Below, piece after piece: positions 22,709 through 31,992 of a stretch of 64,000 nucleotides of DNA. Source of the DNA: Clostridiales bacterium (GTDB lineage Bacteria; Bacillota; Sulfobacillia; RBS10-35); assembly GCA_018729555.1 (NCBI GenBank), contig JAHHQG010000023.1:1-64000 (forward strand), read 5' to 3'. The notes beneath the pieces were generated by a model. The model ran no database searches, was not told the origin of the DNA, and saw nothing but the letters and a program-made list of their open reading frames with translations. The first letter of the stretch is position 1. Every line of letters begins with the position of its first letter. The position numbers and the translations under genes are program-made.

Positions 22709-23673
22709 CAACCCAGCACCTCCCGGAAGACCCGCAAGAAGTTTTCCCCCAGCACCATCTTCACCACATCCTCGCTGTACCCTCTCGCCAGAAGGCCTTC
22801 GGTGAACCGGGGGAGGAAGGAGACATCCTCCAGGCCCTTGGGGGTGGTGGAGATGCCGTCGAAGTCGCTCCCCAGCCCCAGGTGCTGGGGGCCCACCAGC
22901 TGGATGATGTGTTCGGCGTGGTTCAGGACATCGTCCAGGGTGGCTTCTCCCGACGGGGTGAGGAAGCCGGGATAAAAGTTGAGACCCATGACGCCACCCT
23001 TTTCCGCCAGGGCCTTGATCTGCCGGTCGTCCAGGTTGCGGGGATGGTCGCAGAGGGCGCGGGCGTTGGAATGGCTGGCGATGAAGGGTTTGGTGGCCAC
23101 CGCCACCACGTCCCAGAAGCCCCGCTCCGAAAGGTGGGAGACGTCCACCATCATCCCCAGGCGTTCCATCTCCCCCACCACATCGACGCCAAAGCGGGTG
23201 AGCCCTCCCCCCGTCCTGGCTTCCCCCACGCCATCGGCCACGTCGTTGCGGCCGTTCCACACCAGGCCCATGGCCCGGACCCCCAGGCGGTAGAAGATGC
23301 GCAAGCGGGCCAGATCCCGGCCCACAGGCTCCGCCCCTTCGATGCTCAAAAGGGCGCCCACTTTGCCTTCCCGTTTGGCCCGCAAAAGATCGTCCCCCGT
23401 GAGGCAAAGGATCATCTCGTCGCGATGGGCCTCCAGCTCCCGGTAAAAGGCATCCAGGAGCTGGAGCAGCCGGGGAAGGGACCGCTCATGGTGGTATTCG
23501 GGCGCCACAAAAAGGGCGAAGATCTGGACGTCTACGCCCCCTTCCTTTAAGCGGGGAAGGTCGATATGGCCCTGGGTGCTTCGCGGCGTCAGGCGGCGCC
23601 GACCCTCCACCCAGTCCAGCACCGTGTCGCAGTGGGCGTCGAAGACAAAGCTTTCCTCGTGGAGGGACGCCAT
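22708..23673 (-). CDS. Membrane dipeptidase-like protein (peptidase M19)
   Basis: A 321-residue member of the renal dipeptidase family. Zinc ligands are in VFDAHCDTVLDW (H and D), the bridging glutamate in LLSIEGAEPV, and histidines in VDVSHLSERGF and FIASHSNARALCDHPRN; the C-terminal GSDFDG aspartate is also present. In bacteria such enzymes cleave dipeptides, including D-amino-acid forms, and may serve cell-wall peptide recycling in spore formers. No signal peptide is seen, so it is cytoplasmic here. Confidence 0.9.
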   Translation of the reverse strand: MASLHEESFVFDAHCDTVLDWVEGRRRLTPRSTQGHIDLPRLKEGGVDVQIFALFVAPEYHHERSLPRLLQLLDAFYRELEAHRDEMILCLTGDDLLRAKREGKVGALLSIEGAEPVGRDLARLRIFYRLGVRAMGLVWNGRNDVADGVGEARTGGGLTRFGVDVVGEMERLGMMVDVSHLSERGFWDVVAVATKPFIASHSNARALCDHPRNLDDRQIKALAEKGGVMGLNFYPGFLTPSGEATLDDVLNHAEHIIQLVGPQHLGLGSDFDGISTTPKGLEDVSFLPRFTEGLLARGYSEDVVKMVLGENFLRVFREVLG

Positions 23674-23676
23674 TCC

Positions 23677-24504
23677 CTACTCCCCTTTCTCTTGTGCTTC
23701 CCGTTCCAGGATCACCCCGATGGAAAAGGCCTTCCCCGTGGCCGGGTCCACGTCCAAAAGGGCGCCGCTGAGCTGGGCCGGCTCGTCCGCCACCTCAAAG
23801 CGAAGGGGCGTCTGGGTCAAAAAGCGCTGGATGATCTGCTGATGCTGGATGCCGATGACGGAAGGCCAGGGTCCGGTCATGCCGGCATCGGAGAGGTAGG
23901 CGGTGCCCTTGGGCAAAAGGACGGCATCATGGGTCTGGACGTGGGTATGGGTCCCGATGACGGCCGTCACCCGCCCATCCAGGTAGAAGCCAAGGGCCAG
24001 CTTTTCGCTGGTGGCTTCCGCGTGCACGTCCACCAGTCGGATGGTCACTTCTTTTGGGATGGCCTCCAGGGCTTCGTCCAGCCGGCGAAAGGGATCATCC
24101 AGGAGGAGGCCCATGAAGACCCGCCCCATGGCGTTTAAGACCGCCACGGGGGGAAGGCCCTCCTTGCGGACCACCGTCCACCCTTTTCCGGGAAGCCCGG
24201 GGGCGTAGTTGAGGGGCCTCACCACATGGGGATGGTCCAGCAGGGGAAGGCCGTCGGGCTTATCCCACGTGTGGTTTCCCAAGGTGATGGCATCCACCCC
24301 GGCCCGGAAGAGCTCCTGGCCCACCTTCTCCGTGATGCCCATGCCCCCCGCGGCGTTTTCCCCGTTGGCCACCACCAGGTCCACCTGGAGCTCGTCCTTA
24401 AGGGCGGGAAGCCGTTGCTGGAGGAAGCGCCGCCCCGGCCGGCCCACAATATCGCCGACAAAGAGGATCCGCAGGGCGCCTTCGGGTTTATTGCCGGAAG
24501 ACAA
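23677..24504 (-). CDS. ymdB: YmdB-type metallophosphoesterase (2',3'-cyclic nucleotide phosphodiesterase)
   Basis: A 275-residue YmdB. Metal motifs are LFVGDIVGRPGRR, VVANGENAAGG, TLGNHTWDK, VDVHAEATSEK, and GTHTHVQTHD. YmdB hydrolyses 2',3'-cyclic AMP and affects biofilm and motility choice in Bacillus. It sits downstream of rny as in that genus, but with one extra gene between. The TTG start at 24504 lies inside the end of the upstream gene (17-base overlap). Confidence 0.92.
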   Translation of the reverse strand: MSSGNKPEGALRILFVGDIVGRPGRRFLQQRLPALKDELQVDLVVANGENAAGGMGITEKVGQELFRAGVDAITLGNHTWDKPDGLPLLDHPHVVRPLNYAPGLPGKGWTVVRKEGLPPVAVLNAMGRVFMGLLLDDPFRRLDEALEAIPKEVTIRLVDVHAEATSEKLALGFYLDGRVTAVIGTHTHVQTHDAVLLPKGTAYLSDAGMTGPWPSVIGIQHQQIIQRFLTQTPLRFEVADEPAQLSGALLDVDPATGKAFSIGVILEREAQEKGE

Positions 24505-24997
24505 AGACCCGACCTTCTTCCCGGTAGGCGATCCACCGCTGGCGGCCTTTGGAGCGGCGAAGATCGTCTAAAAGGCTTTCCATGAACTCTTCCTGCTGCC
24601 AGGGATCCTCCCCTTCAAACCACGGTCCGGCCATCTCCGTGAGAAGGCGGCCCTCCAGCCGGTCGCTCACCAGGGCGATGAGCAGGGAGATCTCTCTTAA
24701 GGTGAGGGTCTCCACGTCCCGCTCCAGCTCCAGAACGGTGATGTCCTCGATGGTGTCGGCCTTCAGGGCGAAGATCCCGGGAGGAAGGTCTTCCAGGAGG
24801 AAGAAGGCGTCGAGACTTTCCCGGATGGTGCCCTCCAGGTCCCGGAGCTCCTCCTCCTCCACCTGGCGGCAGAGGAAGGTAAAACGGATCAGGCCTTCCT
24901 CCGCGTCGTAGTGGAGGGATGCCACTTCCGGATAGCGCATGAGCATGGTCATGAAGAGCTGGACGTTTTCCGAATGAGGTGCCGCGGGAACTCCCAA
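24488..24997 (-). CDS. Hypothetical protein between rny and ymdB, 169 residues
   Basis: A soluble, strongly acidic protein. It opens with VQLFMTMLMRYPEVASLHYD and contains the long acidic helices CRQVEEEELRDLEGTIRESL and LERDVETLTLREISLLIALV. No known domain is recognised. It starts 19 bases after rny stops, with a TTG start, and overlaps ymdB, so it is part of that RNA-metabolism operon. A helper or regulator of RNase Y is a guess only. Confidence 0.75.
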   Translation of the reverse strand: MGVPAAPHSENVQLFMTMLMRYPEVASLHYDAEEGLIRFTFLCRQVEEEELRDLEGTIRESLDAFFLLEDLPPGIFALKADTIEDITVLELERDVETLTLREISLLIALVSDRLEGRLLTEMAGPWFEGEDPWQQEEFMESLLDDLRRSKGRQRWIAYREEGRVFVFRQ

Positions 24998-25016
24998 CGC
25001 CTTCGACCCCTTTCCG

Positions 25017-26555
25017 TCAGCGGGCGTACTCGACCGCCCTCATCTCGCGGATGACGGTGACCTTCACCTGTCCAGGATACTCCACTTCCTTCTCGATGCG
25101 TTTGACGATATCCTTGGCGATCCGGTAGGTGGCCAGGTCGTCCAGCTGATGGGGGTGCACCATGATGCGGATTTCCCGGCCCGCCTGGATGGCGTAGGAT
25201 TTGGCCACCCCTTCAAAGGAGCTGGCGATGGCCTCCAGCTGGGTGAGGCGCTGGATATAGGCTTCCAGGGATTCCCGCCGGGCCCCAGGCCTTGCGGCCG
25301 AGAGGGCATCGGCGGCCGCCACCAGCACCGCTTCCACCGACCGGGCTTCGTAATCCCCGTGATGGGTGCTCATGGCGTGGACCACCGCTTCGCTTTCGCC
25401 GTACTTGCGCAAAAGCTCCATGCCCACCTGCACGTGGTTGCCCACCGGGTCTTCCACGGCTTTGCCGATATCGTGCAGGAGACCGGCCCGACGGGCCACT
25501 TCCACCGATACCCCTAGCTGGGCCGCCATCAGGCCCGCCAGATGGGCCACTTCCACCGAATGCTTGAGGACGTTTTGGCCGTAGCTGGTGCGGAACTTGA
25601 GCTTGCCGAGGATTCTCACCAGCTCAGGATGGAGCCCGTGGACGTGGGCCTCGTAGCAAGCTTTCTCCCCCGCCTCGCGGATGATGTTGTCCACTTCTTT
25701 TTCCGCCTTGGCATACATCTCTTCGATGCGGGCGGGATGGATGCGGCCGTCGGCCAGGAGCTTTTCGAGGGTGTAGCGGGCGATCTCCCGGCGGAGGGGA
25801 TCGAAGGCCGAGATGACCACCGCTTCGGGGGTGTCGTCGATGATGAGGTCCACCCCCGTGAGGGCCTCAAAGGTGCGGATGTTGCGGCCTTCCTTGCCGA
25901 TGATCCGCCCTTTCATGTCGTCGCTGGGAAGGTGGACCACCGTGATGGTGGTCTCCGCCACGTGGTCGGCGGCACACCGCTGGATAGCCTCGGCGATGAT
26001 CTCTTTGGCCTCCCGCTCCGCCACTTCCCGGGCGGCCATCTCGATCTCCCGCATGATCTGCACTGCTTCCCGTTCCGCTTCCTCGCGGGCATGGCGCAGG
26101 ATCTCCTGCCGGGCTTCTTCCCGCGTCAACCCGGAGATGCGCTCCAGCTCCATCTGTTGCTGAGCCACCAGGGCCGCCGCTTGCTGCTGGAGGGCCTCCA
26201 GCTCTTCTTCCCGCCGCCGGTTCTGCTCTTCCCTCCGCTCCAGCTGCTCCATGCGCCGGTCCAGCTGTTGCTCCCTCTGCTGCAGCCTCTGCTGCTCCTG
26301 CTGGAGCTCCCGGCGCAGCTGGCGCATCTCGTTCTCCATTTCTTGGCGCTGCCGATGGATCTCTTCTTTGGCGCTCAAAAGGGCTTCGCGGCGGCTGGCC
26401 TCCGCCTCCCGCCGCGCTTCTTCGATGGCGTGTTGGGCTTGGGCCTGCACCGCCGCCACCTGACGGGAAAAGGCGCCCCGGGCTTGCCAGAGGGCCACCA
26501 ACGCGCCGGCGGCGCTTCCCAGGACCAGGCCGAGCATCAGGTATAGCCAGGGCAC
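25017..26555 (-). CDS. rny: Ribonuclease Y
   Basis: A 512-residue RNase Y. An N-terminal membrane anchor ([20 protein letters not shown]) is followed by a 150-residue coiled coil rich in Q, E and R, a KH domain with [20 protein letters not shown], and an HD domain with [14 protein letters not shown] and STHHGDYE. It starts mRNA decay at the membrane and organises the RNA degradosome. The GTG start follows GGAGGTGAAGGAAC. It usually lies just downstream of recA; here an acyl-CoA operon and a GNAT gene are inserted between. Confidence 0.96.
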   Translation of the reverse strand: MPWLYLMLGLVLGSAAGALVALWQARGAFSRQVAAVQAQAQHAIEEARREAEASRREALLSAKEEIHRQRQEMENEMRQLRRELQQEQQRLQQREQQLDRRMEQLERREEQNRRREEELEALQQQAAALVAQQQMELERISGLTREEARQEILRHAREEAEREAVQIMREIEMAAREVAEREAKEIIAEAIQRCAADHVAETTITVVHLPSDDMKGRIIGKEGRNIRTFEALTGVDLIIDDTPEAVVISAFDPLRREIARYTLEKLLADGRIHPARIEEMYAKAEKEVDNIIREAGEKACYEAHVHGLHPELVRILGKLKFRTSYGQNVLKHSVEVAHLAGLMAAQLGVSVEVARRAGLLHDIGKAVEDPVGNHVQVGMELLRKYGESEAVVHAMSTHHGDYEARSVEAVLVAAADALSAARPGARRESLEAYIQRLTQLEAIASSFEGVAKSYAIQAGREIRIMVHPHQLDDLATYRIAKDIVKRIEKEVEYPGQVKVTVIREMRAVEYAR

Positions 26556-26585
26556 GTTCCTTCACCTCCAGGGTAGGGTCAAGGA

Positions 26586-26606
26586 GCGCGGACATCTTCT
26601 CCGCGC
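26586..26606. other. Hairpin between GNAT gene and rny
   Basis: GCGCGGA and TCCGCGC form a perfect 7-bp stem around a 7-base loop, 30 bases upstream of the rny start. There is no T-run on either strand, so it is a weak terminator at best and may be part of the rny leader. Confidence 0.4.
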
Positions 26607-26664
26607 CCTTCGTCGGGTACTAAGGGATATACGGTGGGACGTGCGCTCTCCAGAAGCCCCGCGA

Positions 26665-27126
26665 TCAAAGGGGCCGGCGGAAACGAACCTGGTCCAGTTC
26701 GGTCTCGTCGTCGGGTATTAGCTCGATCGGCCTATAGCCGAGCTTGATGTAGAATTCGATGGCCGGCGCATCCCGAAGGCCGGTCTCCAGGACCACCTCC
26801 CGGGCTCCTTTCGCCCGGGCTTCCTTTTCGGCGGCTGCCATCAAGCTGCGGCCCACCGCCAGATGGCCGTAGGCCGGGAGCACCGCCAGATGGGATACCG
26901 TCGCCCGATCCCCTTCCACGAATACCCGCACAGCACCGATGATCTCGTCCCCTTGCTTGGCCACGAGGACGTGTCCATCCGCAATGACCGCTTTCACATC
27001 CTCCACCGTCTCCGTCAGCTCCGGCAGAGGGACTCGGTATTTCTTTTGGTTCTCCCGGAATGCTTCCGCTTGAACCACCAGGATCTCTTCCGCCTGTTCC
27101 GGGCGCGCCCGTTCCACAGTCCACAA
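26665..27126 (-). CDS. GNAT-family N-acetyltransferase
   Basis: A 153-residue GNAT protein. The acetyl-CoA site is AVLPAYGHLAVGRSLMAAAE, followed by ARAKGAREVVLETGL and EFYIKLGYRPIE, the usual last strands. The substrate is unknown. The TTG start lies after GGAGGA. An 83-base gap with no clear terminator separates it from the enoyl-CoA hydratase gene on its upstream side. Confidence 0.88.
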   Translation of the reverse strand: MWTVERARPEQAEEILVVQAEAFRENQKKYRVPLPELTETVEDVKAVIADGHVLVAKQGDEIIGAVRVFVEGDRATVSHLAVLPAYGHLAVGRSLMAAAEKEARAKGAREVVLETGLRDAPAIEFYIKLGYRPIELIPDDETELDQVRFRRPL

Positions 27127-27209
27127 AGTGCGCGTCCTCCGTTCCGTCTGTGAGAGGTAACCCTCACGAGTTCATAGTAGCAGAAGATGAAGAAACGGAG
27201 AAAATCATT

Positions 27210-27965
27210 TCACGAGGACCGGGTGAGAAACCGCCCGATGGCCTCCTTCGCCTCCTCCGTGCCCGCCAAAAGGGCGCTCCAATCCTTCAGAGATGCCAGG
27301 CTTTCCCAGATGCTGAGGCTTTCAACGCTCCAAAGGGCCGTCTTTCCCAGAGCCAGGACCGAGGGGCTCTTTTGGGCGAGGGTTTCCGCCAGGCGGGCCA
27401 CTTCCTCGTCCAGCTGGGAGCGCTCCACCGCCCGGTGGATGAGGCCGTAGCCTTCGGCTTCTTCGGCCGTAAGGCGCCGCCCCAAAAGGATCATCTCCCA
27501 GAGGACCCTCCGCGGGAGGACCCGCAGCAGGGGCGCCATGACCACCATGGGAAAGAGGCCCAGGTCCACCTCCGGAAGGCCAAACTGAGCTTCCTTGGCG
27601 GCCACCACGAAGTCGGCCGCCGCCACCAGCCCCATGCCCCCCGCCAGGGCATGGCCCTGGACCCGCGCGACGATGGGCTGGGGAGCTTTAAGCATGGCCG
27701 CCACCACATCCCCCACCTGCTGGAAGTAGCGGCGCCTTTCGGAAAGGGTTTGGGCCGCCGCCACTTCCCTGAGGTCGGCGCCGGCGCAAAAGGCCCGGTC
27801 GCCGGCGCTCTCCAGCCGGATGACCCGGACCTCGTCATCGGCCGCCAGCTCCTTTAGGGCGCGGATCAGGGCCTGCAGGGTCTCCGTGTTGAGGGCATTT
27901 CGGACCTCCGGCCTCTGGATGACCACCCGGGCCACCCTTCCCCGCTCCACTTTAAGGGTTTCCAT
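27210..27965 (-). CDS. Enoyl-CoA hydratase/isomerase family protein
   Basis: A 251-residue crotonase-fold protein. The oxyanion-hole motifs are AGDRAFCAGADLREV and VQGHALAGGMGLVAAADFVV. Of the two usual catalytic glutamates, the first position lies in GGMGLVAA (glycine-leucine rather than glutamate) and the second in FGLPEVDLGL, so the activity may be hydratase with one acid or an isomerase. Operon context (acyl-CoA dehydrogenase, biotin carrier, carboxyltransferase) points to methylglutaconyl-CoA hydratase or a similar step, as in the B. subtilis yng cluster. Confidence 0.82.
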   Translation of the reverse strand: METLKVERGRVARVVIQRPEVRNALNTETLQALIRALKELAADDEVRVIRLESAGDRAFCAGADLREVAAAQTLSERRRYFQQVGDVVAAMLKAPQPIVARVQGHALAGGMGLVAAADFVVAAKEAQFGLPEVDLGLFPMVVMAPLLRVLPRRVLWEMILLGRRLTAEEAEGYGLIHRAVERSQLDEEVARLAETLAQKSPSVLALGKTALWSVESLSIWESLASLKDWSALLAGTEEAKEAIGRFLTRSS

Positions 27966-27977
27966 CCAGCTCCCTCC

Positions 27978-29477
27978 TTACACCGGCGGCACGCCCCGGG
28001 GCGCCTTGGGAAGGGGCGGCGACGCCAGGGCCGCCTCCAGGCGATATAGAAGCTCTTCCCTGAGCCGCTCCGGCGGGACGATCTCGTCCACCACCAGCTC
28101 CGAGGCCAGCCGCAGAAGGTCGATGTCCTTCTCGTACTCCGCCTTGAGTTCTTCGAAGAGGCGCTGCCGTTCCTCCCCCTGGACCGCCTGCAAACGGTGG
28201 TAGTACACGGCGTTGACGGCCGCCTCCGGCCCCATGACGGCGATCTTGGCCGTGGGGAGGGCCAACGTGGCCTGGGGCGAAAAGGCGGGACCCGCCATGG
28301 CGTAAAGGCCGGCTCCGTACGCTTTGCGGACGATGACGGAGAATTTGGGCACCCTCGCGCTGGAGACGGCGCTGATCATCTTGGCGCCGTGCCGGATGAT
28401 CCCCTGGCGCTCCACCTTGCTCCCGATCATGAAGCCCGGCACGTCGGCGAGGAAGATGAGGGGGATGTCGAAGGCGTCGCAGAGCCAGATGAACCGGGCC
28501 GCCTTGTCGGCGGAGTCGACAAAGAGGACCCCGCCCTTGTGGAGGGGCTGATTGGCCACGATGCCGACGGTGTGGCCCCCCAGCCGGGCCAGCCCCACCA
28601 CCAGCTCCCGAGCGAAGAGCTCTTTGATCTCAAGAAAGCTCCCTTCGTCCACCAGGCCCCGGATGAAGGCCTTCATGTCAAAGGGCCGGTTCTGATCTTC
28701 GGGGACAAGGCCCACCAGGCTCCCCTGCGGCGGACGGGCGGGGAGGGTGCGGTGGAAAAAGTACTCCAGGTACCGGCGTCCCCAGGAAAGGGCCTCCTCC
28801 TCCGTCTTCACCAGCACATCCCCCACCCCGGAGACGGAGCAGTGCATCCGGGCGCCCCCCATCTCCTCCAGGGTGACTTTCTCCCCGATGACCATCTCCG
28901 CCATGCGGGGCGAACCCAGGTACATGCTGGCGTTCCCGTCCACCATCACCACCACGTCGCAAAAGGCGGGGATGTAAGCCCCTCCCGCCGCCGAAGGGCC
29001 AAAGAGGAGGCACACCTGGGGCACCTGACCCGAGAGCTGCACCTGGTTGTAAAAGATCCGCCCGGCGCCCCGCCGGCCCGGGAACATCTCCACCTGGTCG
29101 GTGATGCGGGCGCCGGCGCTGTCCACCAGGTAGATGATGGGCCAACGCCGCTCCATGGCCACCTCCTGGATGCGGAGGATCTTTTCCACTGTGCGCTGAC
29201 CCCAGGACCCCGCCTTCACCGTCGAGTCGTTGGCCATGATGCAGCAGGGCCGGCCGTGGATGTAACCCACCCCGGTGATGACGCCATCGGCCGGCAGATC
29301 CTCCGCCAAAGCGTTGGCAAAGAGGCCGTCTTCCATGAACGGGCTTCCCGGGTCCAGGAGCTTTTCCACCCGTTCCCGGGCAAAAAGCTTCCCCTGCTGG
29401 CGATTTTTCTCGTGGTACTCGGGGCGGCCCCCCTTGAGGATCCGGCCCCGCACCTCCTGAAGATCCTTCTCCGTCAT
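27978..29477 (-). CDS. Acyl-CoA carboxylase, carboxyltransferase (beta) subunit
   Basis: A 499-residue carboxyltransferase of the propionyl/methylcrotonyl-CoA carboxylase type. It has an N-terminal half with GKLFARERVEKLLDPGSPFM, SAGARITDQVEMFPGR and FGPSAAGGAYIPAFCD, and a C-terminal half with DVPGFMIGSKVERQGIIRHG, KAYGAGLYAMAGPAFSP and AVMGPEAAVNAVYY. The FGPSAAGGAY and VERQGIIRHG patterns are closer to methylcrotonyl-CoA or geranyl-CoA carboxylase than to propionyl-CoA carboxylase. The ATG overlaps the biotin carrier stop (ATGA). No biotin carboxylase gene is in the window, so the alpha subunit must be encoded elsewhere. Confidence 0.85.
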   Translation of the reverse strand: MTEKDLQEVRGRILKGGRPEYHEKNRQQGKLFARERVEKLLDPGSPFMEDGLFANALAEDLPADGVITGVGYIHGRPCCIMANDSTVKAGSWGQRTVEKILRIQEVAMERRWPIIYLVDSAGARITDQVEMFPGRRGAGRIFYNQVQLSGQVPQVCLLFGPSAAGGAYIPAFCDVVVMVDGNASMYLGSPRMAEMVIGEKVTLEEMGGARMHCSVSGVGDVLVKTEEEALSWGRRYLEYFFHRTLPARPPQGSLVGLVPEDQNRPFDMKAFIRGLVDEGSFLEIKELFARELVVGLARLGGHTVGIVANQPLHKGGVLFVDSADKAARFIWLCDAFDIPLIFLADVPGFMIGSKVERQGIIRHGAKMISAVSSARVPKFSVIVRKAYGAGLYAMAGPAFSPQATLALPTAKIAVMGPEAAVNAVYYHRLQAVQGEERQRLFEELKAEYEKDIDLLRLASELVVDEIVPPERLREELLYRLEAALASPPLPKAPRGVPPV

Positions 29478-29695
29478 GGGATCTCCTGGTACCTCAGGAG
29501 GTGGGTGCCCTCATCCACAAAGTCGCCCGGCTCCACCAAAAGGGCTTCCACCTTGCCGTCCATCTCCGCCACCAGGGGAATTTCCATCTTCATGGATTCC
29601 AAGATCGCCAGCTCGTCGCCCACGCGAAAGCTATCGCCGGGCCCCACCTTCCATTCCCGAAGGAGCCCGGCCATGGGGGATTCCCACACCTTCAA
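29474..29695 (-). CDS. Stand-alone biotin carrier protein
   Basis: A 73-residue biotinyl domain. The target lysine is K36 in ILESMKMEIPL, with the flanking KVGPGDSFRVGDELA and VEPGDFVDEGTHLL half-repeats. Small separate carriers of this kind (B. subtilis YngHB) work with acyl-CoA carboxylases. I chose the TTG at 29695 because GGGAGGGA lies 7 bases before it. It overlaps the carboxyltransferase start by four bases. Confidence 0.85.
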   Translation of the reverse strand: MKVWESPMAGLLREWKVGPGDSFRVGDELAILESMKMEIPLVAEMDGKVEALLVEPGDFVDEGTHLLRYQEIP

Positions 29696-29709
29696 ACCGT
29701 CGTCCCTCC

Positions 29710-30846
29710 CTAAAGTCCAAGGCTCTTGGCGATGACCAGATGCTGGACTTCGCTGGTCCCTTCCCCGATTTCCATCAGCTTGGCATCTCGATAATACCGC
29801 TCCACCGGATAATCGGCGGTATACCCCGCGCCCCCCAGGATCTGCACCGCCTCCCGGGTGGCATCCACCGCCAGGGTGGAGGCCAAAAGCTTGGCGATGG
29901 CCGCCTCTTTCTTGTAGGGCCGCCCTTGGTCCCGCAGCCAGGCGGCATGCCAGACGGCGAGGCGAGCCGTCTCGATGCGGGCATGGAGGGCCGCCAGCTT
30001 GAACTGGATGGCCTGGAATTCCGAGAGAGCGCGGCCGAACTGCCGCCGCTTGCGGGCATAATCCATGGCCACGTCCCACGCCCCTTGGGCGATGCCCACC
30101 GAAAGGGCCCCGATGCCAATGCGCCCCCCGTCCAGGGTCTCGAGGAAGATGGGGTACCCATCGTCCACCCGGCCCAGGACCTGGTGATCCTCGACGGCCA
30201 CATCCTCCAGGAGGACTTCCCGGGTATCGGAGCTGTGGAGCCCCATCTTGGGGATGGCCCGTCCCACGGTAAAGCTCCCCTTGGGGAGGAGGAAGGCGGT
30301 GATGCCGCGCCCCTTCTTCTCCGGAGACGTGGAAGCGGCCAGGACCATCACCCCCGCATAGGCCGCGTTGGTGATGTAGAGCTTTCGCCCCCGGATCCGG
30401 TAGCCCCCCTCGGGACGCCGTTCCGCCCGGGTCTCGATGGAGGCGGCATCGGAACCGGCGTCCGGTTCCGTCAGCCCGAAGCACCCCAGGTACTCCCCCC
30501 GGGCGAGGGGGATGAGGTAGGTCCGCTTTTGCTCTTCCGTCCCGAACCGGTAGATGGGCATGGCCGCCAGGGACACGTGGGCCGCCAGGGTGAGGGCCAG
30601 GGAGGCATCCACCCGGCCCAGCTCCTCCAAGGCCAAGGCCAGGGCCAGGGTATCCCCGCCCGCCCCGCCGTAGGTTTCCGGAAAAGGTAGGCCCCAAAGG
30701 CCCAGCTCCGCCATGGGCCGGATCAGCTCCTCCGGGAAGCGGCGGGCTTCATCCCGGGCCCGGACGTCTTTGGCCACCACCTCCTCGGCAAACTCCCGCA
30801 CCGTATCCCTCAGGAGGCGGTGGGAGGGATCCAGGTCGAAGTTCAT
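29710..30846 (-). CDS. Acyl-CoA dehydrogenase
   Basis: A 378-residue flavoprotein. Domain features are [39 protein letters not shown] for FAD and substrate, [11 protein letters not shown], and [20 protein letters not shown], the last holding the usual catalytic glutamate (EGTSE). It resembles the isovaleryl/short-chain group and B. subtilis YngJ or MmgC. Its ATG overlaps the recA stop (ATGA), so it is translated from the recA message. The likely role is the first oxidation step in branched or short acyl-CoA breakdown. Confidence 0.88.
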   Translation of the reverse strand: MNFDLDPSHRLLRDTVREFAEEVVAKDVRARDEARRFPEELIRPMAELGLWGLPFPETYGGAGGDTLALALALEELGRVDASLALTLAAHVSLAAMPIYRFGTEEQKRTYLIPLARGEYLGCFGLTEPDAGSDAASIETRAERRPEGGYRIRGRKLYITNAAYAGVMVLAASTSPEKKGRGITAFLLPKGSFTVGRAIPKMGLHSSDTREVLLEDVAVEDHQVLGRVDDGYPIFLETLDGGRIGIGALSVGIAQGAWDVAMDYARKRRQFGRALSEFQAIQFKLAALHARIETARLAVWHAAWLRDQGRPYKKEAAIAKLLASTLAVDATREAVQILGGAGYTADYPVERYYRDAKLMEIGEGTSEVQHLVIAKSLGL

Positions 30847-31883
30847 TCAGGCAAAACCTCCCCGTCGTCGGCCGCCGCCGGCTTGGCCCGCCCCAGCTCA
30901 AACTGCCGCCGGATGGCTTCTTCGATGGCCGCCGCCACCTCGGGATGCTCCCGCAGGTAGTCTCGGGCGTTGTCCCTTCCCTGGCCCAGCCGCTGGTCGC
31001 CGAAGGAGTACCAGGCCCCTGCCTTGTCCACGATCCCCAGCTGCTGGCCGATGTCCAGGAGATCCCCTTCCTTGGAGATGCCCGATCCGTAGAGGAGGTC
31101 GAACTCCGCCTGCCGGAAGGGAGGCGCCACTTTGTTCTTCACCACCTTGGCCCGCACCCGGATGCCGATGGGCTCCGTGCCCTTCTTGAGGGTGTCCACC
31201 CGGCGCACATCGATGCGCACCGAGGCGAAGAACTTAAGAGCCCTTCCCCCCGGGGTCACTTCGGGGTTTCCGAACATGACCCCCACCTTCTCCCGGATCT
31301 GGTTGATGAAGATGACGCAGGTGCGGGATTTGCTGGTGGCACCGGTCAGCTTTCGGAGGGCCTGGGACATGAGGCGGGCCTGCAGGCCCACATGGGCATC
31401 CCCCATCTCCCCTTCGATCTCCGCCCGGGGCACCAGGGCCGCCACCGAATCCACCACCACGATGTCCACCGCCCCCGACCGCACCAGGGCGTCGGTGATC
31501 TCCAGCGCCTGCTCTCCAGTATCGGGCTGGCTGATGAGAAGGTCGTCCACCTGAACCCCGAGGCGCTGCGCGTAGTGGGGATCGAGGGCATGCTCCGCGT
31601 CGATGAAGGCCGCCACACCCCCTTGCTTTTGCGCCTGGGCCACCATGTGGAGGGCCACCGACGTCTTCCCCGAGGATTCGGGACCAAAGATCTCCAGAAT
31701 CCGCCCCCGGGGAATCCCTCCCACCCCCAGGGCCAGGTCCAGGGCCAGGGATCCCGTGGGGATCACCTCCACCTGGAGCTTCGTCACATCCCCCAGCCGC
31801 ATGATGGATCCTTTGCCGAATTGGCGTTCGATCTGCGCCACCGCCATCTCCAGCGCTCGCTGCCGCTCTTCCATGCCGGCCAT
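30843..31883 (-). CDS. recA: Recombinase RecA
   Basis: A 346-residue RecA. Landmarks are [20 protein letters not shown], Walker [14 protein letters not shown], Walker [12 protein letters not shown], loop 1 [20 protein letters not shown] and loop 2 [20 protein letters not shown]. It forms filaments for recombination and for LexA cleavage. The frame is open to 31976, but the ATG at 31883 has a very strong GGGAGGGGAGG site and gives the usual length. A LexA box lies 96 bases upstream. The stop overlaps the acyl-CoA dehydrogenase start. Confidence 0.97.
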   Translation of the reverse strand: MAGMEERQRALEMAVAQIERQFGKGSIMRLGDVTKLQVEVIPTGSLALDLALGVGGIPRGRILEIFGPESSGKTSVALHMVAQAQKQGGVAAFIDAEHALDPHYAQRLGVQVDDLLISQPDTGEQALEITDALVRSGAVDIVVVDSVAALVPRAEIEGEMGDAHVGLQARLMSQALRKLTGATSKSRTCVIFINQIREKVGVMFGNPEVTPGGRALKFFASVRIDVRRVDTLKKGTEPIGIRVRAKVVKNKVAPPFRQAEFDLLYGSGISKEGDLLDIGQQLGIVDKAGAWYSFGDQRLGQGRDNARDYLREHPEVAAAIEEAIRRQFELGRAKPAAADDGEVLPE

Positions 31884-31978
31884 GCGCCTCCCCTCCCTCC
31901 CATTTTCTCCCATCACCTTGCGGATTCCTTCTAGCCCTTCCATGGTACTGCCCCCTTTACCTTTCGGAAATAGCATAT

Positions 31979-31992
31979 CAAACGGTTGTTCG
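31979..31992 (-). promoter_or_regulatory. LexA (SOS) box upstream of recA
   Basis: On the - strand the site reads CGAACAACCGTTTG, a full match to CGAAC-N4-GTTTG. It lies directly after the stop of the membrane phosphoesterase gene and upstream of recA, showing that recA has its own SOS promoter. Confidence 0.85.

Noticed and set aside
29474-30697. 407-codon frame overlapping the acyl-CoA dehydrogenase on the same strand
   Set aside because: Only its last 73 codons, the biotin carrier, read as protein; the rest is the dehydrogenase in a wrong frame.
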